NCBI GenBank assembly: GCA_033782935.1
Contig: JAWQEG010000710.1
Span: 2,852,001-2,916,000, forward strand
Length of the DNA stretch: 64,000 nucleotides
Direction: 5' to 3'
Source: Petrolisthes cinctipes
Lineage: Eukaryota > Arthropoda > Malacostraca > Decapoda > Porcellanidae
Shown: positions 24,212 to 39,300 of the stretch, piece after piece
Numbering within the stretch: the stretch's first letter is position 1
How the letters are laid out: every line of letters starts with the position of its first letter
Notes under the pieces: model-generated
Database searches by the model: none
The model's input: the letters and a program-made list of their open reading frames with translations, nothing else
Told to the model about the DNA's origin: nothing
Made by a program: the position numbers and the translations under genes

Positions 24212-27200
24212 TTGGGACCCCAAAATATCGAATTTTCGGGTGTTTTGATCCTGAATTTGAGATATAAACGAGTACAGAAGATGCATTCACATATCGACTT
24301 TTGGGCACATAAAATATCGATTTTGAGCATGTTTTGAGCCTATATTTTGAAAGCATTTTAGCACTGAATAGGCATGTACAGATCGCTTCTGGGACCCAAA
24401 AATATCGAATTTTCGGGTGTTTAGGGCCAGAATTTGAGATATAAACGGGTACAGAAGATACATGCACATATCGACTTTTGGGCACCTATAAGATCGATTT
24501 TCAGTATGTTTTTGGCCTGTATTTTGAAAATACTCTGACACGGAGTAGGCATGTACAGATCGCTTCTGGGACCCCTAAATATCGAATTTTCGGGTGTTTT
24601 GGGCCTTAATTTGAGATATCGATTTTTTGGCACCTAAAATATCGATTTTTAGCATGTTTTTAGCCTATTTTTTGAAAATATTCTAGCACTGAGTAGGCAT
24701 GTACAAATTGCTTCTGGGACCCCAAAATATTGAATTTTCGGGTGTTTTGAGCCTGAATTTGAGATATAAACGGGTACAGAAGATACATGCACATATTGAC
24801 TTTAGGCATCTAAAATATCGATTTTCAGCATGTTTTGGGGCTGTACTTTGAAAATACTCTAACACGGAGTAGGCATGTACAGATTGCTTCTGGGACCCGA
24901 AAATATTGAATTTTCGGGGGTTTAGGGCCAGAATTTGAGATATAAACGGGTACAGAAGATGCATGCACATATAGACTTTTGGGCACCTAAAAGATCGATT
25001 TTCAGTATGTTTTTTGCCTGTATTTTGAAAATACTTTAACACGGAGTAGGCATGTACAGATCGCTTCTGGGACCCCTAAATATCAAATTTTCGAGTGTTT
25101 TGGGACTGAATTTGAGATATCGACTTTTTGGCACCTAAAAGATCGATTTTTAGCATGTTTTTAGCCTATATTTTGAAAACATTCTAGCGCTGAATAGGCA
25201 TTTACAGATCGCTTGTGGGACCCCAAAATATCGAATTTTCGGGTGTTTTGAGCCTGAGTTTGAGATATAAACGAGTACAGAAGATGCATGCACATATCGA
25301 CTTTTGGGCAACTAAAATATCGATTTTGAGCATGTTTTGAGCCTATATTTTGAAAACATTCTAGCACTGAATAGGCATGTACAGATCGGTTCTGGGACCC
25401 CAAAATATCGATTTTTCGGGTGTTTAGGGCCAGAATTTGAGATATAAACGGGTACTGAAGATGCATGCACATATCGACTTTTGGGCACCTAAAACATCGA
25501 TTTTGAGCATGTTTTGGGCCTGTATTTTGTAAATACTCTAACACGGAGTAGGCGTGTACAGATCGCTTCTGGGACCCCTAAATATCGAGTTTTCGGATGT
25601 TTTAGGCCTTAATTTGAGATATCGACTTTTTGGCACCTAAAATATCGATTTTTAGCATGTTTTTAGCCTATATTTAGAAAATATTCTAGCACTGAGTAGG
25701 CAAGTACAGATTGCTTCTGGGACCCGAAAATATTGAATTTTCGGGGGTTTAGGGCCAGAATTTGAGATATAAACGGGTACAGAAGATGCATGCACATATC
25801 GACTTTTGGGCACCTAAAAGATCGATTTTCAGTATGTTTTTGGCCTGTATTTTGAAAATACTTTAACACGGAGTAGGCATGTACAGATCGCTTCTGGGAC
25901 CAATAAATATCGAATTTTCGGGTGTTTTGGGACTGAATTTGAGATATCGTTTTTTGGGCACCTAAAATATCGATTTTGAGCATGTTTTGAGCCTATATTT
26001 TGAAAACATTCTAGCGCTATGTAGGCATTTACAGATCGCTTCTGGGACCCCAAAATATCGAATTTTCGGGTGTTTTGAGCCTGAGTTTGAGATATAAACG
26101 AGTACAGAAGATGCATGCACATATCGACTTTTGGGCAACTAAAATATCGATTTTAAGCATGTTTTGAGCCTATATTTTGAAAACATTCTAGCACTGAATA
26201 GGCATGTACAGATCGCTTCTGGGACCCCAAAATATCGAATTTTCGGGTGTTTAGGGCCAGAATTTGAGATATAAACGGGTACTGAAGATGCATGCAAATA
26301 TCGACTTTTGGGCACCTAAAACATCGATTTTGAGCATGTTTTGGGCCTGTATTTTGTAAATACTCTAACACGGAGTAGGCGTGTACAGATCGCTTCTGGG
26401 ACCCCTAAATATCGAATTTTCGGATGTTTTAGGCCTTAATTTGAGATATCGACTTTTTGGCACCTAAAATATCGATTTTTAGCATGTTTTTAGCCTATAT
26501 TTAGAAAATATTCTAGCACTGAGTAGGCAAGTACAGATTGCTTCTGGGACCCCAAAATATTGAATTTTCGGGTGTTTTGAGCCTGAATTTGAGATATAAA
26601 CGTGTACAGACGATGCATGCACATATCGATTTTTTGGCACCTAAAACATCTATTTTGAGCATGTTTTGGGCCTGTATTTTGTAAATACTCTAACACGGAG
26701 TAGGCGTGTACAGATCGCTTCTGGGACCCCTAAATATCGAATTTTCGGATGTCTTAGGCCTTAATTTGAGATATCGACTTTTTGGCACCTAAAATATCGA
26801 TTTTTAGCATGTTTTTAGCCTATATTTTGAAAATATTCTAGCATTGAGTAGGCATGTACAGATTGCTTCTGGGACCCCAAAATATTGAATTTTCGGGTGT
26901 TTTGAGCCTGAATTTGAGATATAAATGGGTACAGAAGATACATGCACATATTGACTTTGGGCATCTAAAATATCGTTTTTCAGCATGTTTTGGGCATGTA
27001 TTTTGAAAATACTCTAACACGGAGTAAGCATGTACAGATCGCTTCTGGGACCCCTAAATATCGAATTTTCGGGTGTTTTGGGCCTTAATTTGAGATATCG
27101 ACTTTTTGGCACCTAAAATATCGATTTTTAGCATGTTTTTAGCCAATATTTTGAAAATATTCTAGCACTGAGTAGGCATGTACAGATTGCTTCTGGGACC

Positions 27201-28344
27201 CGAAAATATTGAATTTTCGGGGGTTTAGGGCCAGAATTTGAGATATAAACGGGTACAGAAGATGCATGCACATATCGACTTTTGGGCACCTAAAAGATCG
27301 ATTTTCAGTATGTTTTTTGCCTGTATTTTGAAAATACTTTAACACGGAGTAGGTATGTACAGATCGCTTCTGGGACCCCTAAATATCGAATTTTCGGGTG
27401 TTTTGAGCCTAAATTTGAGATATAAACGGGTACTGAAGATGCATGCACATATCGACTTTTTTGCACCTAAAACATCGATTTTGAGCATGTTTTGGGCCTG
27501 TATTTTGTAAATACTCTAACACGGAGTAGGCATGTACAGATCGCTTCTGGGACCCCTAAATATCGAATTTTCGGGCGTTTTGGGCCTTAATTTGAGATAT
27601 CGACTTTTTGGCACCTAAAATATCGATTTTGAGCATGTTTTTAGCCTATATTTTGAAAATATTCTAATACGGAGTAGGCATGTACAGATCGCTTGTGGGA
27701 CCCCAAAATATCGAATTTTCGGGTGTTTTGAGCCTAAATTTGAGATATAAACGGGTACTGAAGATGCATGCACATATCGACTTTTTAGCACCTAAAACAT
27801 CGATTTTGAGCATGTTTTGGGCCTGTATTTTGTAAATACTCTAACACGGAGTAGGCATGTACAGATCGCTTCTGGGACCCCTAAATATCGAATTTTCGGG
27901 CGTTTTGGGCCTTTATTTGAGATATCGACTTTTTGGCACCTAAAATATCGATTTTGAGCATGTTTTGGGCCTATATTTTGAAAATATTCTAGCACTGAGT
28001 AGGCATGTACAGATTGCTTCTGGGACCCCAAAACATTGAATTTTCGGGTGTTTAAGGCCAGAATTTGAGATATAAACGGGTACAGAATATGCATGCACAT
28101 ATCGACTTTTGGGCACCTAAAAGATCGATTTTCAGTATGTTTTTGGCCTGTATTTTGAAGATACTTTAACACGGAGTAGGCATGTACAGATCGCTTCTGG
28201 GACCAATAAATATCGAATTTTCGGGTGTTTTGGGACTGAATTTGAGATATCGACTTTTGGGCACCTAAAATATCGATTTTGAGCATGTTTTGAGCCTATA
28301 TTTTGAAAACATTCTAGCGCTGAGTAGGCATTTACAGATCGCTT
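24212..28344. repeat. Segmental HOR copy I (reference copy of the 24-31 kb family)
   Basis: Boxes 24212-30323 recur at 49102-55213 at a constant offset of 24890, and boxes 24566-28699 recur at 35106-39238 at offset 10540, then 10539. A shorter part (24890-26721) recurs at 42013-43844 (offset 17123). Markers are CCTATTTTTTGAAAATATTC and GTACAAATTGC near 24.7 kb, GGGGCTGTACTTTG near 24.84 kb, and ACATTGAATTTTCGG with TTTAAGGCCAG near 28.03 kb. Confidence 0.9.
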
Positions 28345-31300
28345 CTGGGAACCCAAAATATCGAATTTTCGGGTGTTTTGAGCCTGAGTTTGAGATATAA
28401 ACGAGTACAGAAGATGCATGCACATATCGACTTTTGGGCAACTAAAATATCGATTTTGAGCATGTTTTGAGCCTATATTTTGAAAACATTCTAGCACTGA
28501 ATAGGCATGTACAGATCGGTTCTGGGACCCCAAAATATCGAATTTTCGGGTGTTTAGGGCCAGAATTTGAGATATAAACGGGTACTGAAGATGCATGCAC
28601 ATATCGACTTTTGGGCACCTAAAACATCGATTTTGAGCATGTTTTGGGCCTGTATTTTGTAAATACTCTAACACGGAGTAGGCGTGTACAGATCGCTTCT
28701 GGGACCCCTAAATATCGAATTTTCGGATGTTTTAGGCCTTAATTTGAGATATCGACTTTTTGGCACCTAAAATAACGATTTTTAGCATGTTTTTAGCCTA
28801 TATTTAGAAAATATTCTAGCACTGAGTAGGCAAGTACAGATTGCTTCTGGGACCCCAAAATATTGAATTTTCGGGTGTTTAGGGCCAGAATTTGAGATAT
28901 AAACGGGTACAGAAGATGCATGCACATATCGACTTTTGGGCACCTAAAAGATCGATTTTCAGTATGTTTTTGGCCTGTATTTTGAAAATACTTTAACACG
29001 GAGTAGGCATGTACAGATCGCTTCTGGGACCAATAAATATCAAATTTTCGGGTGTTTTGGGACTGAATTTGAGATATCGTTTTTTGGGCACCTAAAATAT
29101 CGATTTTGAGCATGTTTTGAGCCTATATTTTGAAAACATTCTAGCGCTGAGTAGGCATTTACAGATCGCTTCTGGGACCCCAAAATATCGAATTTTCGGG
29201 TGTTTTGAGCCTGAGTTTGAGATATAAACGAGTACAGAAGATGCATGCACATATCGACTTTTGGGCAACTAAAATATCGATTTTAAGCATGTTTTGAGCC
29301 TATATTTTGAAAACATTCTAGCACTGAATAGGCATGTACAGATCGCTTCTGGGACCCCAAAATATCGAATTTTCGGGTGTTTAGGGCCAGAATTTGAGAT
29401 ATAAACGGGTACTGAAGATGCATGCACATATCGACTTTTGGGCACCTAAAACATCGATTTTGAGCATGTTTTGGGCCTGTATTTTGTAAATACTCTAACA
29501 CGGAGTAGGCGTGTACAGATCGCTTCTGGGACCCCTAAATATCGAATTTTCGGATGTTTTAGGCCTTAATTTGAGATATCGACTTTTTGGCACCTAAAAT
29601 ATCGATTTTTAGCATGTTTTTAGCCTATATTTAGAAAATATTTTAGCACTAAGTAGGCAAGTACAGATTGCTTCTGGGACCCCTAAATATTGAATTTTCG
29701 GGTGTTTTGAGCCTGAATTTGAGATATAAACGTGTACAGACGATGCATGCACATATCGATTTTTTGGCACCTAAAACATCTATTTTGAGCATGTTTTGGG
29801 CCTGTATTTTGTAAATACTCTAACACGGAGTAGGCGTGTACAGATCGCTTCTGGGACCCCTAAATATCGAATTTTCGGATGTTTTAGGCCTTAATTTGAG
29901 ATATCGACTTTTTGGCACATAAAATATCGATTTTTAGCATGTTTTTAGCCTATATTTTGAAAATATTCTAGCACTGAGTAGGCATGTACAGATTGCTTCT
30001 GGGACCCCAAAATATTGAATTTTCGGGTGTTTTGAGCCTGAATTTGAGATATAAATGGGTACAGAAGATACATGCACATATTGACTTTGGGCATCTAAAA
30101 TATCGATTTTCAGCATGTTCTGGGCATGTATTTTGAAAATACTCTAACACGGAGTAAGCATGTACAGATCGCTTCTTGGACCCCTAAATATCGAATTTTC
30201 GGGTGTTTTGGGCCGTAATTTGAGATATCGACTTTTTGGCACCTAAAATATCGATTTTTAGCATGTTTTTAGCCAATATTTTGAAAATATTCTATCACTG
30301 AGTAGGCATGTACAGATTGCTTCTGGGACCAGAAAATATTGATTTTTCGGGTGTTTAGGGCCAGAATTTGAGATAAAAATGGGTACAGAAGATGCATGCA
30401 CATATCGACTTTTGGGCACCTAAAAGATCGATTTTCAGTATGTTTTTGGCCTGTATTTTGAAAATACTTTAACACGGAGTAGGCATGTACAGATTGTTTC
30501 TGGGACCCCTAAATATCGAATTTTCGGGTGATTTGGGACTGAATTTGAGATATCGACTTTTGGGCACCTAAAATATCGATTTTGAGCATGTTTTGATCCT
30601 ATATTTTGAAAACATTCTAGCGCTGAGTAGGCATTTACAGATCGCTTCTGGGACCCCAAAATATCGAATTTTCGGGTGTTTTGAGCTTGAGTTTGAGATA
30701 TAAACGAGTACAGAAGATGCATGCACATATCGACTTTTGGGCACCTAAAATATCGATTTTGAGCATGTTTTGAGCCTATATTTTGAAAACATTCTAACAC
30801 TGAATAGGCATGTACAGATCGCTTCTGGGACCTAAAAATATCGAATTTTCGGGTGTTTAGGGCCAGAATTTGAGATATAAACGGGTACTGAAGATGCATG
30901 CACATATCGACTTTTGGGCACGTAAAACATCGATTTTGAGCATGTTTTGGGCCTGTATTTTGTAAATACTCTAACACGGAGTAGGCGTGTACAGATCGCT
31001 TCTGGGACCCCTAAATATCGAATTTTCGGATGTTTTAGGCCTTAATTTGAGATATCGACTTTTTGGCACCTAAAATATCGATTTTTAGCATGTTTTTAGC
31101 CTATATTTTGAAAATATTCTAGCACTGAGTAGGCATGTACAGATTGCTTCTGGGACCCCAAAATATTGAATTTTCGGGTGTTTTGAGCCTGAATTTGAGA
31201 TATAAACGGGTACAGACGATGCATGCACATATCGACTTTTTGGCACCTAAAACATCTATTTTGAGCATGTTTTGGGCCTTTATTTTGTAAATACTCTAAC

Positions 31301-31384
31301 ACGGAGTAAGCGTGTACAGATCGCTTCTGGGACCCCTAAATATCGAATTTTCGGATGTTTTAGGCCTTAATTTGAGATATCGAC
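28345..31384. repeat. 3130-bp HOR unit, copy 1 (19 monomers)
   Basis: Boxes 28345-31327 recur at 31475-34457 at a constant offset of 3130. Nineteen monomers (eight S and eleven L, one of 176 bp) give 3130. Shared markers are TTTTGATCCT at 30591 and 33721, GAGCTTGAGTTTGAG near 30.69 and 33.82 kb, and CCTTTATTTTGTAAATAC near 31.28 and 34.41 kb. It overlaps the long collinear stretch with 49.1-55.2 kb. Confidence 0.92.
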
Positions 31385-34300
31385 TTTTGGGTACCTAAAA
31401 TATCGATTTTGAGCATGTTTTGAGCCTATATTTTGAAAACATTCTAGCGCTGAGTAGGCATTTACAGATCGCTTCTGGGACCCCAAAATATCGAATTTTC
31501 GGGTGTTTTGAGCCTGAGTTTGAGATATAAACGAGTACAGAAGATGCATGCACATATCGACTTTTGGGCAACTAAAATATCGATTTTGAGCATGTTTTGA
31601 GCCTATATTTTGAAAACATTCTAGCACTGAATAGGCATGTACAGATCGGTTCTGGGACCCCAAAATATCGAATTTTCGGGTGTTTAGGGCCAGAATTTGA
31701 GATATAAACGGGTACTGAAGATGCATGCACATATCGACTTTTGGGCACCTAAAACATCGATTTTGAGCATGTTTTGGGCCTGTATTTTGTAAATACTCTA
31801 ACACGGAGTAGGCGTGTACAGATCGCTTCTGGGACCCCTAAATATCGAATTTTCGGATGTTTTAGGCCTTAATTTGAGATATCGACTTTTTGGCACCTAA
31901 AATAACGATTTTTAGCATGTTTTTAGCCTATATTTAGAAAATATTCTAGCACTGAGTAGGCAAGTACAGATTGCTTCTGGGACCCCAAAATATTGAATTT
32001 TCGGGTGTTTAGGGCCAGAATTTGAGATATAAACGGGTACAGAAGATGCATGCACATATCGACTTTTGGGCACCTAAAAGATCGATTTTCAGTATGTTTT
32101 TGGCCTGTATTTTGAAAATACTTTAACACGGAGTAGGCATGTACAGATCGCTTCTGGGACCAATAAATATCGAATTTTCGGGTGTTTTGGGACTGAATTT
32201 GAGATATCGTTTTTTGGGCACCTAAAATATCGATTTTGAGCATGTTTTGAGCCTATATTTTGAAAACATTCTAGCGCTGAGTAGGCATTTACAGATCGCT
32301 TCTGGGACCCCAAAATATCGAATTTTCGGGTGTTTTGAGCCTGAGTTTGAGATATAAACGAGTACAGAAGATGCATGCACATATCGACTTTTGGGCAACT
32401 AAAATATCGATTTTAAGCATGTTTTGAGCCTATATTTTGAAAACATTCTAGCACTGAATAGGCATGTACAGATCGCTTCTGGGACCCCAAAATATCGAAT
32501 TTTCGGGTGTTTAGGGCCAGAATTTGAGATATAAACGGGTACTGAAGATGCATGCACATATCGAGTTTTGGGCACCTAAAACATCGATTTTGAGCATGTT
32601 TTGGGCCTGTATTTTGTAAATACTCTAACACGGAGTAGGCGTGTACAGATCGCTTCTGGGACCCCTAAATATCGAATTTTCGGATGTTTTAGGCCTTAAT
32701 TTGAGATATCGACTTTTTGGCACCTAAAATATCGATTTTTAGCATGTTTTTATCCTATATTTAGAAAATATTCTAGCACTAAGTAGGCAAGTACAGATTG
32801 CTTCTGGGACCCCTAAATATTGAATTTTCGGGTGTTTTGAGCCTGAATTTGAGATATAAACGTGTACAGACGATGCATGCACATATCGATTTTTTGGCAC
32901 CTAAAACATCTATTTTGAGCATGTTTTGGGCCTGTATTTTGTAAATACTCTAACACGGAGTAGGCGTGTACAGATCGCTTCTGGGACCCCTAAATATCGA
33001 ATTTTCGGATGTTTTAGGCCTTAATTTGAGATATCGACTTTTTGGCACATAAAATATCGATTTTTAGCATGTTTTTAGCCTATATTTTGAAAATATTCTA
33101 GCACTGAGTAGGCATGTACAGATTGCTTCTGGGACCCCAAAATATTGAATTTTCGGGTGTTTTGAGCCTGAATTTGAGATATAAATGGGTACAGAAGATA
33201 CATGCACATATTGACTTTGGGCATCTAAAATATCGATTTTCAGCATGTTTTGGGCATGTATTTTGAAAATACTCTAACACGGAGTAAGCATGTACAGATC
33301 GCTTCTGGGACCCCTAAATATCGAATTTTCGGGTGTTTTGGGCCTTAATTTGAGATATCGACTTTTTGGCACCTAAAATATCGATTTTTAGCATGTTTTT
33401 AGCCAATATTTTGAAAATATTCTATCACTGAGTAGGCATGTACAGATTGCTTCTGGGACCCGAAAATATTGATTTTTCGGGTGTTTAGGGCCAGAATTTG
33501 AGATAAAAATGGGTACAGAATATGCATGCACATATCGACTTTTGGGCACCTAAAAGATCGATTTTCAGTATGTTTTTGGCCTGTATTTTGAAAATACTTT
33601 AACACGGAGTAGGCATGTACAGATTGCTTCTGGGACCCCTAAATATCGAATTTTCGGGTGTTTTGGGACTGAATTTGAGATATCGACTTTTGGGCACCTA
33701 AAATATCGATTTTGAGCATGTTTTGATCCTATATTTTGAAAACATTCTAGCGCTGAGTAGGCATTTACAGATCGCTTCTGGGACCCCAAAATATCGAATT
33801 TTCGGGTGTTTTGAGCTTGAGTTTGAGATATAAACGAGTACAGAAGATGCATGCACATATCGACTTTTGGGCACCTAAAATATCGATTTTGAGCATGTTT
33901 TGAGCCTATATTTTGAAAACATTCTAACACTGAATAGGCATGTACAGTTCGCTTCTGGGACCTAAAAATATCGAATTTTCGGGTGTTTAGGGCCAGAATT
34001 TGAGATATAAACGGGTACTGAAGATGCATGCACATATCGACTTTTGGGCACCTAAAACATCGATTTTGAGCATGTTTTGGGCCTGTATTTTGTAAATACT
34101 CTAACACGGAGTAGGCGTGTACAGATCGCTTCTGGGACCCCTAAATATCGAATTTTCGGATGTTTTAGGCCTTAATTTGAGATATCGACTTTTTGGCACC
34201 TAAAATATCGATTTTTAGCATGTTTTTAGCCTATATTTTGAAAATATTCTAGCACTGAGTAGGCATGTACAGATTGCTTCTGGGACCCCAAAATATTGAA

Positions 34301-34457
34301 TTTTCGGGTGTTTTGAGCCTGAATTTGAGATATAAACGGGTACAGACGATGCATGCACATATCGACTTTTTGGCACCTAAAACATCTATTTTGAGCATGT
34401 TTTGGGCCTTTATTTTGTAAATACTCTAAAACGGAGTAAGCGTGTACAGATCGCTTC
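31385..34457. repeat. 3130-bp HOR unit, copy 2
   Basis: The joint with copy 1 lies inside the S monomer 31327-31474. Its left part (GGATGTTTTAGGCC) belongs to the end of the unit, and its right part (CTTTTGGGTACC with GATTTTGAGC) to the start. This chimeric S is what unequal crossing-over between S monomers 19 positions apart should leave. Copy 2 differs from copy 1 by scattered single bases, for example TATCGAGTTTTGGG near 32.56 kb. Confidence 0.9.
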
Positions 34458-34928
34458 TGGGACCCCTAAATATCGAATTTTCGGATGTTTTAGGCCTTAA
34501 TTTGAGATATCGACTTTTTGGCACCTAAAATATCGATTTTTAGCATGTTTTTAGCCTATATTTTGAAAATATTCTAGCACTGAGTAGGCATGTACAGATT
34601 GCTTCTGGGACCCCAAAATATTGAATTTTCGGGTGTTTTGAGCCTGAATTTGAGATATAAATGGGTACAGAAGATACATGCACATATTGACTTTGGGCAT
34701 CTAAAATATCGATTTTCAGCATGTTTTGGGCATGTATTTTGAAAATACTCTAACACGGAGTAAGCATGTACAGATCGCTTCTTGGACCCCTAAATATCGA
34801 ATTTTCGGGTGTTTTGGGCCTTAATTTGAGATATCGACTTTTTGGCACCTAAAATATCGATTTTTAGCATGTTTTTAGCCAATATTTTGAAAATATTCTA
34901 GCACTGAGTAGGCATGTACAGATTGCTT
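34458..34928. repeat. Connecting monomers S, L(176), S
   Basis: Boxes 34457, 34605, 34781 and 34929 match 41541, 41689, 41865 and 42013 at offset 7084, as do the preceding boxes from about 33129. The TTCTTGGACC box is at 34781. Confidence 0.8.
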
Positions 34929-37900
34929 CTGGGACCCGAAAAAATTGAATTTTCGGGGGTTTAGGGCCAGAATTTGAGATATAAACGGGTACAGAAGATG
35001 CATGCACATATCGACTTTTGGGCACCTATAAGATCGATTTTCAGTATGTTTTTGGCCTGTATTTTGAAAATACTCTGACACGGAGTAGGCATGTACAGAT
35101 CGCTTCTGGGACCCATAAATATCGAATTTTCGGGTGTTTTGGGCCTTAATTTGAGATATCGATTTTTTGGCACCTAAAATATCGATTTTTAGCATGTTTT
35201 TAGCCTATTTTTTGAAAATATTCTAGCACTGAGTAGGCATGTACAAATTGCTTCTGGGACCCCAAAATATTGAATTTTCGGGTGTTTTGAGCCTGAATTT
35301 GAGATATAAACGGGTACAGAAGATACATGCACATATTGACTTTAGGCATCTAAAATATCGATTTTCAGCATGTTTTGGGGCTGTACTTTGAAAATACTCT
35401 AACACGGAGTAGGCATGTACAGATTGCTTCTGGGACCCGAAAATATTGAATTTTCGGGGGTTTAGGGCCAGAATTTGAGATATAAACGGGTACAGAAGAT
35501 GCATGCACATATAGACTTTTGGGCACCTAAAAGATCGATTTTCAGTATGTTTTTTGCCTGTATTTTGAAAATACTTTAACACGGAGTAGGCATGTACAGA
35601 TCGCTTCTGGGACCCCTAAATATCAAATTTTCGAGTGTTTTGGGACTGAATTTGAGATATCGACTTTTTGGCACCTAAAAGATCGATTTTTAGCATGTTT
35701 TTAGCCTATATTTTTAAAACATTCTAGCGCTGAATAGGCATTTACAGATCGCTTGTGGGACCCCAAAATATCGAATTTTCGGGTGTTTTGAGCCTGAGTT
35801 TGAGATATAAACGAGTACAGAAGATGCATGCACATATCGACTTTGGGCAACTAAAATATCGATTTTGAGCATGTTTTGAGCCTATATTTTGAAAACATTC
35901 TAGCACTGAATAGGCATGTACAGATCGGTTCTGGGACCCCAAAATATCGAATTTTCGGGTGTTTAGGGCCAGAATTTGAGATATAAACGGGTACTGAAGA
36001 TGCATGCACATATTGACTTTTGGGCACCTAAAACATCGATTTTGAGCATGTTTTGGGCCTGTATTTTGTAAATACTCTAACACGGAGTAGGCGTGTACAG
36101 ATCGCTTCTGGGACCCCTAAATATCGAATTTTCGGATGTTTTAGGCCTTAATTTGAGATATCGACTTTTTGGCACCTAAAATATCGATTTTTAGCATGTT
36201 TTTAGCCTATATTTAGAAAATATTCTAGCACTGAGTAGGCAAGTACAGATTGCTTCTGGGACCCCAAAATATTGAATTTTCGGGTGTTTAGGGCCAGAAT
36301 TTGAGATATAAACGGGTACAGAAGATGCATGCACATATCGACTTTTGGGCACCTAAAAGATCGATTTTCAGTATGTTTTTGGCCTGTATTTTGAAAATAC
36401 TTTAACACGGAGTAGGCATGTACAGATCGCTTCTGGGACCAATAAATATCGAATTTTCGGGTGTTTTGGGACTGAATTTGAGATATCGTTTTTTGGGCAC
36501 CTAAAATATCGATTTTGAGCATGTTTTGAGCCTATATTTTGAAAACATTCTAGCGCTGAGTAGGCATTTACAGATCGCTTCTGGGACCCCAAAATATCGA
36601 ATTTTCGGGTGTTTTGAGCCTGAGTTTGAGATATAAACGAGTACAGAAGATGCTTGCACATATCGACTTTTGGGCAACTAAAATATCGATTTTAAGCATG
36701 TTTTGAGCCTATATTTTGAAAACATTCTAGCACTGAATAGGCATGTACAGATCGCTTCTGGGACCCCAAAATATCGAATTTTCGGGTGTTTAGGGCCAGA
36801 ATTTGAGATATAAACGGGTACTGAAGATGCATGCACATATCGACTTTTGGGCACCTAAAACATCGATTTTGAGCATGTTTTGGGCCTGTATTTTGTAAAT
36901 ACTCTAACACGGAGTAGGCGTGTACAGATCGCTTCTGGGACCCCTAAATATCGAATTTTCGGATGTTTTAGGCCTTAATTTGAGATATCGACTTTTTGGC
37001 ACCTAAAATATCGATTTTTAGCATGTTTTTAGCCTATATTTAGAAAATATTCTAGCACTGAGTAGGCAAGTACAGATTGCTTCTGGGACCCCAAAATATT
37101 GAATTTTCGGGTGTTTTGAGCCTGAATTTGAGATATAAACGTGTACAGACGATGCATGCACATATCGATTTTTTGGCACCTAAAACATCTATTTTGAGCA
37201 TGTTTTGGGCCTGTATTTTGTAAATACTCTAACACGGAGTAGGCGTGTACAGATCGCTTCTGGGACCCCTAAATATCGAATTTTCGGATGTCTTAGGCCT
37301 TAATTTGAGATATCGACTTTTTGGCACCTAAAATATCGATTTTTAGAATGTTTTTAGCCTATATTTTGAAAATATTCTAGCACTGAGTAGGCATGTACAG
37401 ATTGCTTCTGGGACCCCAAAATATTGAATTTTCGGGTGTTTTGAGCCTGAATTTGAGATATAAATGGGTACAGAAGATACATGCACATATTGACTTTGGG
37501 CATCTAAAATATCGTTTTTCAGCATGTTTTGGGCATGTATTTTGAAAATACTCTAACACGGAGTAAGCATGTACAGATCGCTTCTGGGACCCCTAAATAT
37601 CGAATTTTCGGGTGTTTTGGGCCTTAATTTGAGATATCGACTTTTTGGCACCTAAAATATCGATTTTTAGCATGTTTTTAGCCAATATTTTGAAAATATT
37701 CTAGCACTGAGTAGGCATGTACAGATTGCTTCTGGGACCCGAAAATATTGAATTTTCGGGGGTTTAGGGCCAGAATTTGAGATATAAACGGGTACAGAAG
37801 ATGCATGCACATATCGACTTTTGGGCACCTAAAAGATCGATTTTCAGTATGTTTTTTGCCTGTATTTTGAAAATACTTTAACACGGAGTAGGCATGTACA

Positions 37901-39284
37901 GATCGCTTCTGGGACCCCTAAATATCGAATTTTCGGGTGTTTTGAGCCTAAATTTGAGATATAAACGGGTACTGAAGATGCATGCACATATCGACTTTTT
38001 TGCACCTAAAACATCGATTTTGAGCGTGTTTTGGGCCTGTATTTTGTAAATACTCTAACACGGAGTAGGCATGTACAGATCGCTTCTGGGACCCCTAAAT
38101 ATCGAATTTTCGGGCGTTTTGGGCCTTAATTTGAGATATCGACTTTTTGGCACCTAAAATATCGATTTTGAGCATGTTTTTAGCCTATATTTTGAAAATA
38201 TTCTAATACGGAGTAGGCATGTACAGATCGCTTGTGGGACCCCAAAATATCGAATTTTCGGGTGTTTTGAGCCTAAATTTGAGATATAAACGGGTACTGA
38301 AGATTCATGCACATATCGACTTTTTTGCACCTAAAACATCGATTTTGAGCATGTTTTGGGCCTGTATTTTGTAAATACTCTAACACGGAGTAGGTATGTA
38401 CAGATCGCTTCTGGGACCCCTAAATATCGAATTTTCGGGCGTTTTGGGCCTTAATTTGAGATATCGACTTTTTGGCACCTAAAATATCGATTTTGAGCAT
38501 GTTTTGGGCCTATATTTTGAAAATATTCTAGCACTGAGTAGGCATGTACAGATTGCTTCTGGTACCCCAAAACATTGAATTTTCGGGTGTTTAAGGCCAG
38601 AATTTGAGATATAAACGGGTACAGAATATGCATGCACATATCGACTTTTGGGCACCTAAAAGATCGATTTTCAGTATGTTTTTGGCCTGTATTTTGAAGA
38701 TACTTTAACACGGAGTAGGCATGTACAGATCGCTTCTGGGACCAATAAATATCGAATTTTCGGGTGTTTTGGGACTGAATTTGAGATATCGACTTTTGGG
38801 CACCTAAAATATCGATTTTGAGCATGTTTTGAGCCTATATTTTGAAAACATTCTAGCGCTGAGTAGGCATTTACAGATCGCTTCTGGGACCCCAAAATAT
38901 CGAATTTTCGGGTGTTTTGAGCCTGAGTTTGAGATATAAACGAGTACAGAAGATGCATGCACATATCGACTTTTGGGCAACTAAAATATCGATTTTCAGC
39001 ATGTTTTGAGCCTATATTTTGAAAACATTCTAGCACTGAATAGGCATGTACAGATCGGTTCTGGGACCCCAAAATATCGAATTTTCGGGTGTTTAGGGCC
39101 AGAATTTGAGATATAAACGGGTACTGAAGATGCATGCACATATCGACTTTTGGGCACCTAAAACATCGATTTTGAGCATGTTTTGGGCCTGTATTTTGTA
39201 AATACTCTAACACGGAGTAGGCGTGTACAGATCGCTTCTGGGACCCCTAAATATCGAATTTTCGGATGTTTTAGGCCTTAATTT
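34929..39284. repeat. Segmental HOR copy II, collinear with 24.4-28.75 kb
   Basis: The offset to copy I is 10540, dropping to 10539 after loss of one T near 35841 (GACTTTGGGCAAC). Private differences include TATTTTTAAAACATTC near 35.71 kb, GCTTGCACATATC near 36.65 kb, TTTTTAGAATG near 37.35 kb and the box CTGGTACC at 38559. The copy ends at the joint at 39285. Confidence 0.9.
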
Positions 39285-39300
39285 GAAATATCGTTTTTTG
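39281..39300. other. Recombination joint: one S+L pair (325 bp) missing
   Basis: The offset to copy I changes from 10539 to 10214. The S monomer 39238-39385 begins like 28699 (GGATGTTTTAGGCC) and ends like 29024 (TCGTTTTTTGGGC). The joint ATTTGAAATATCGTTTT also carries a private G-to-A. Confidence 0.88.
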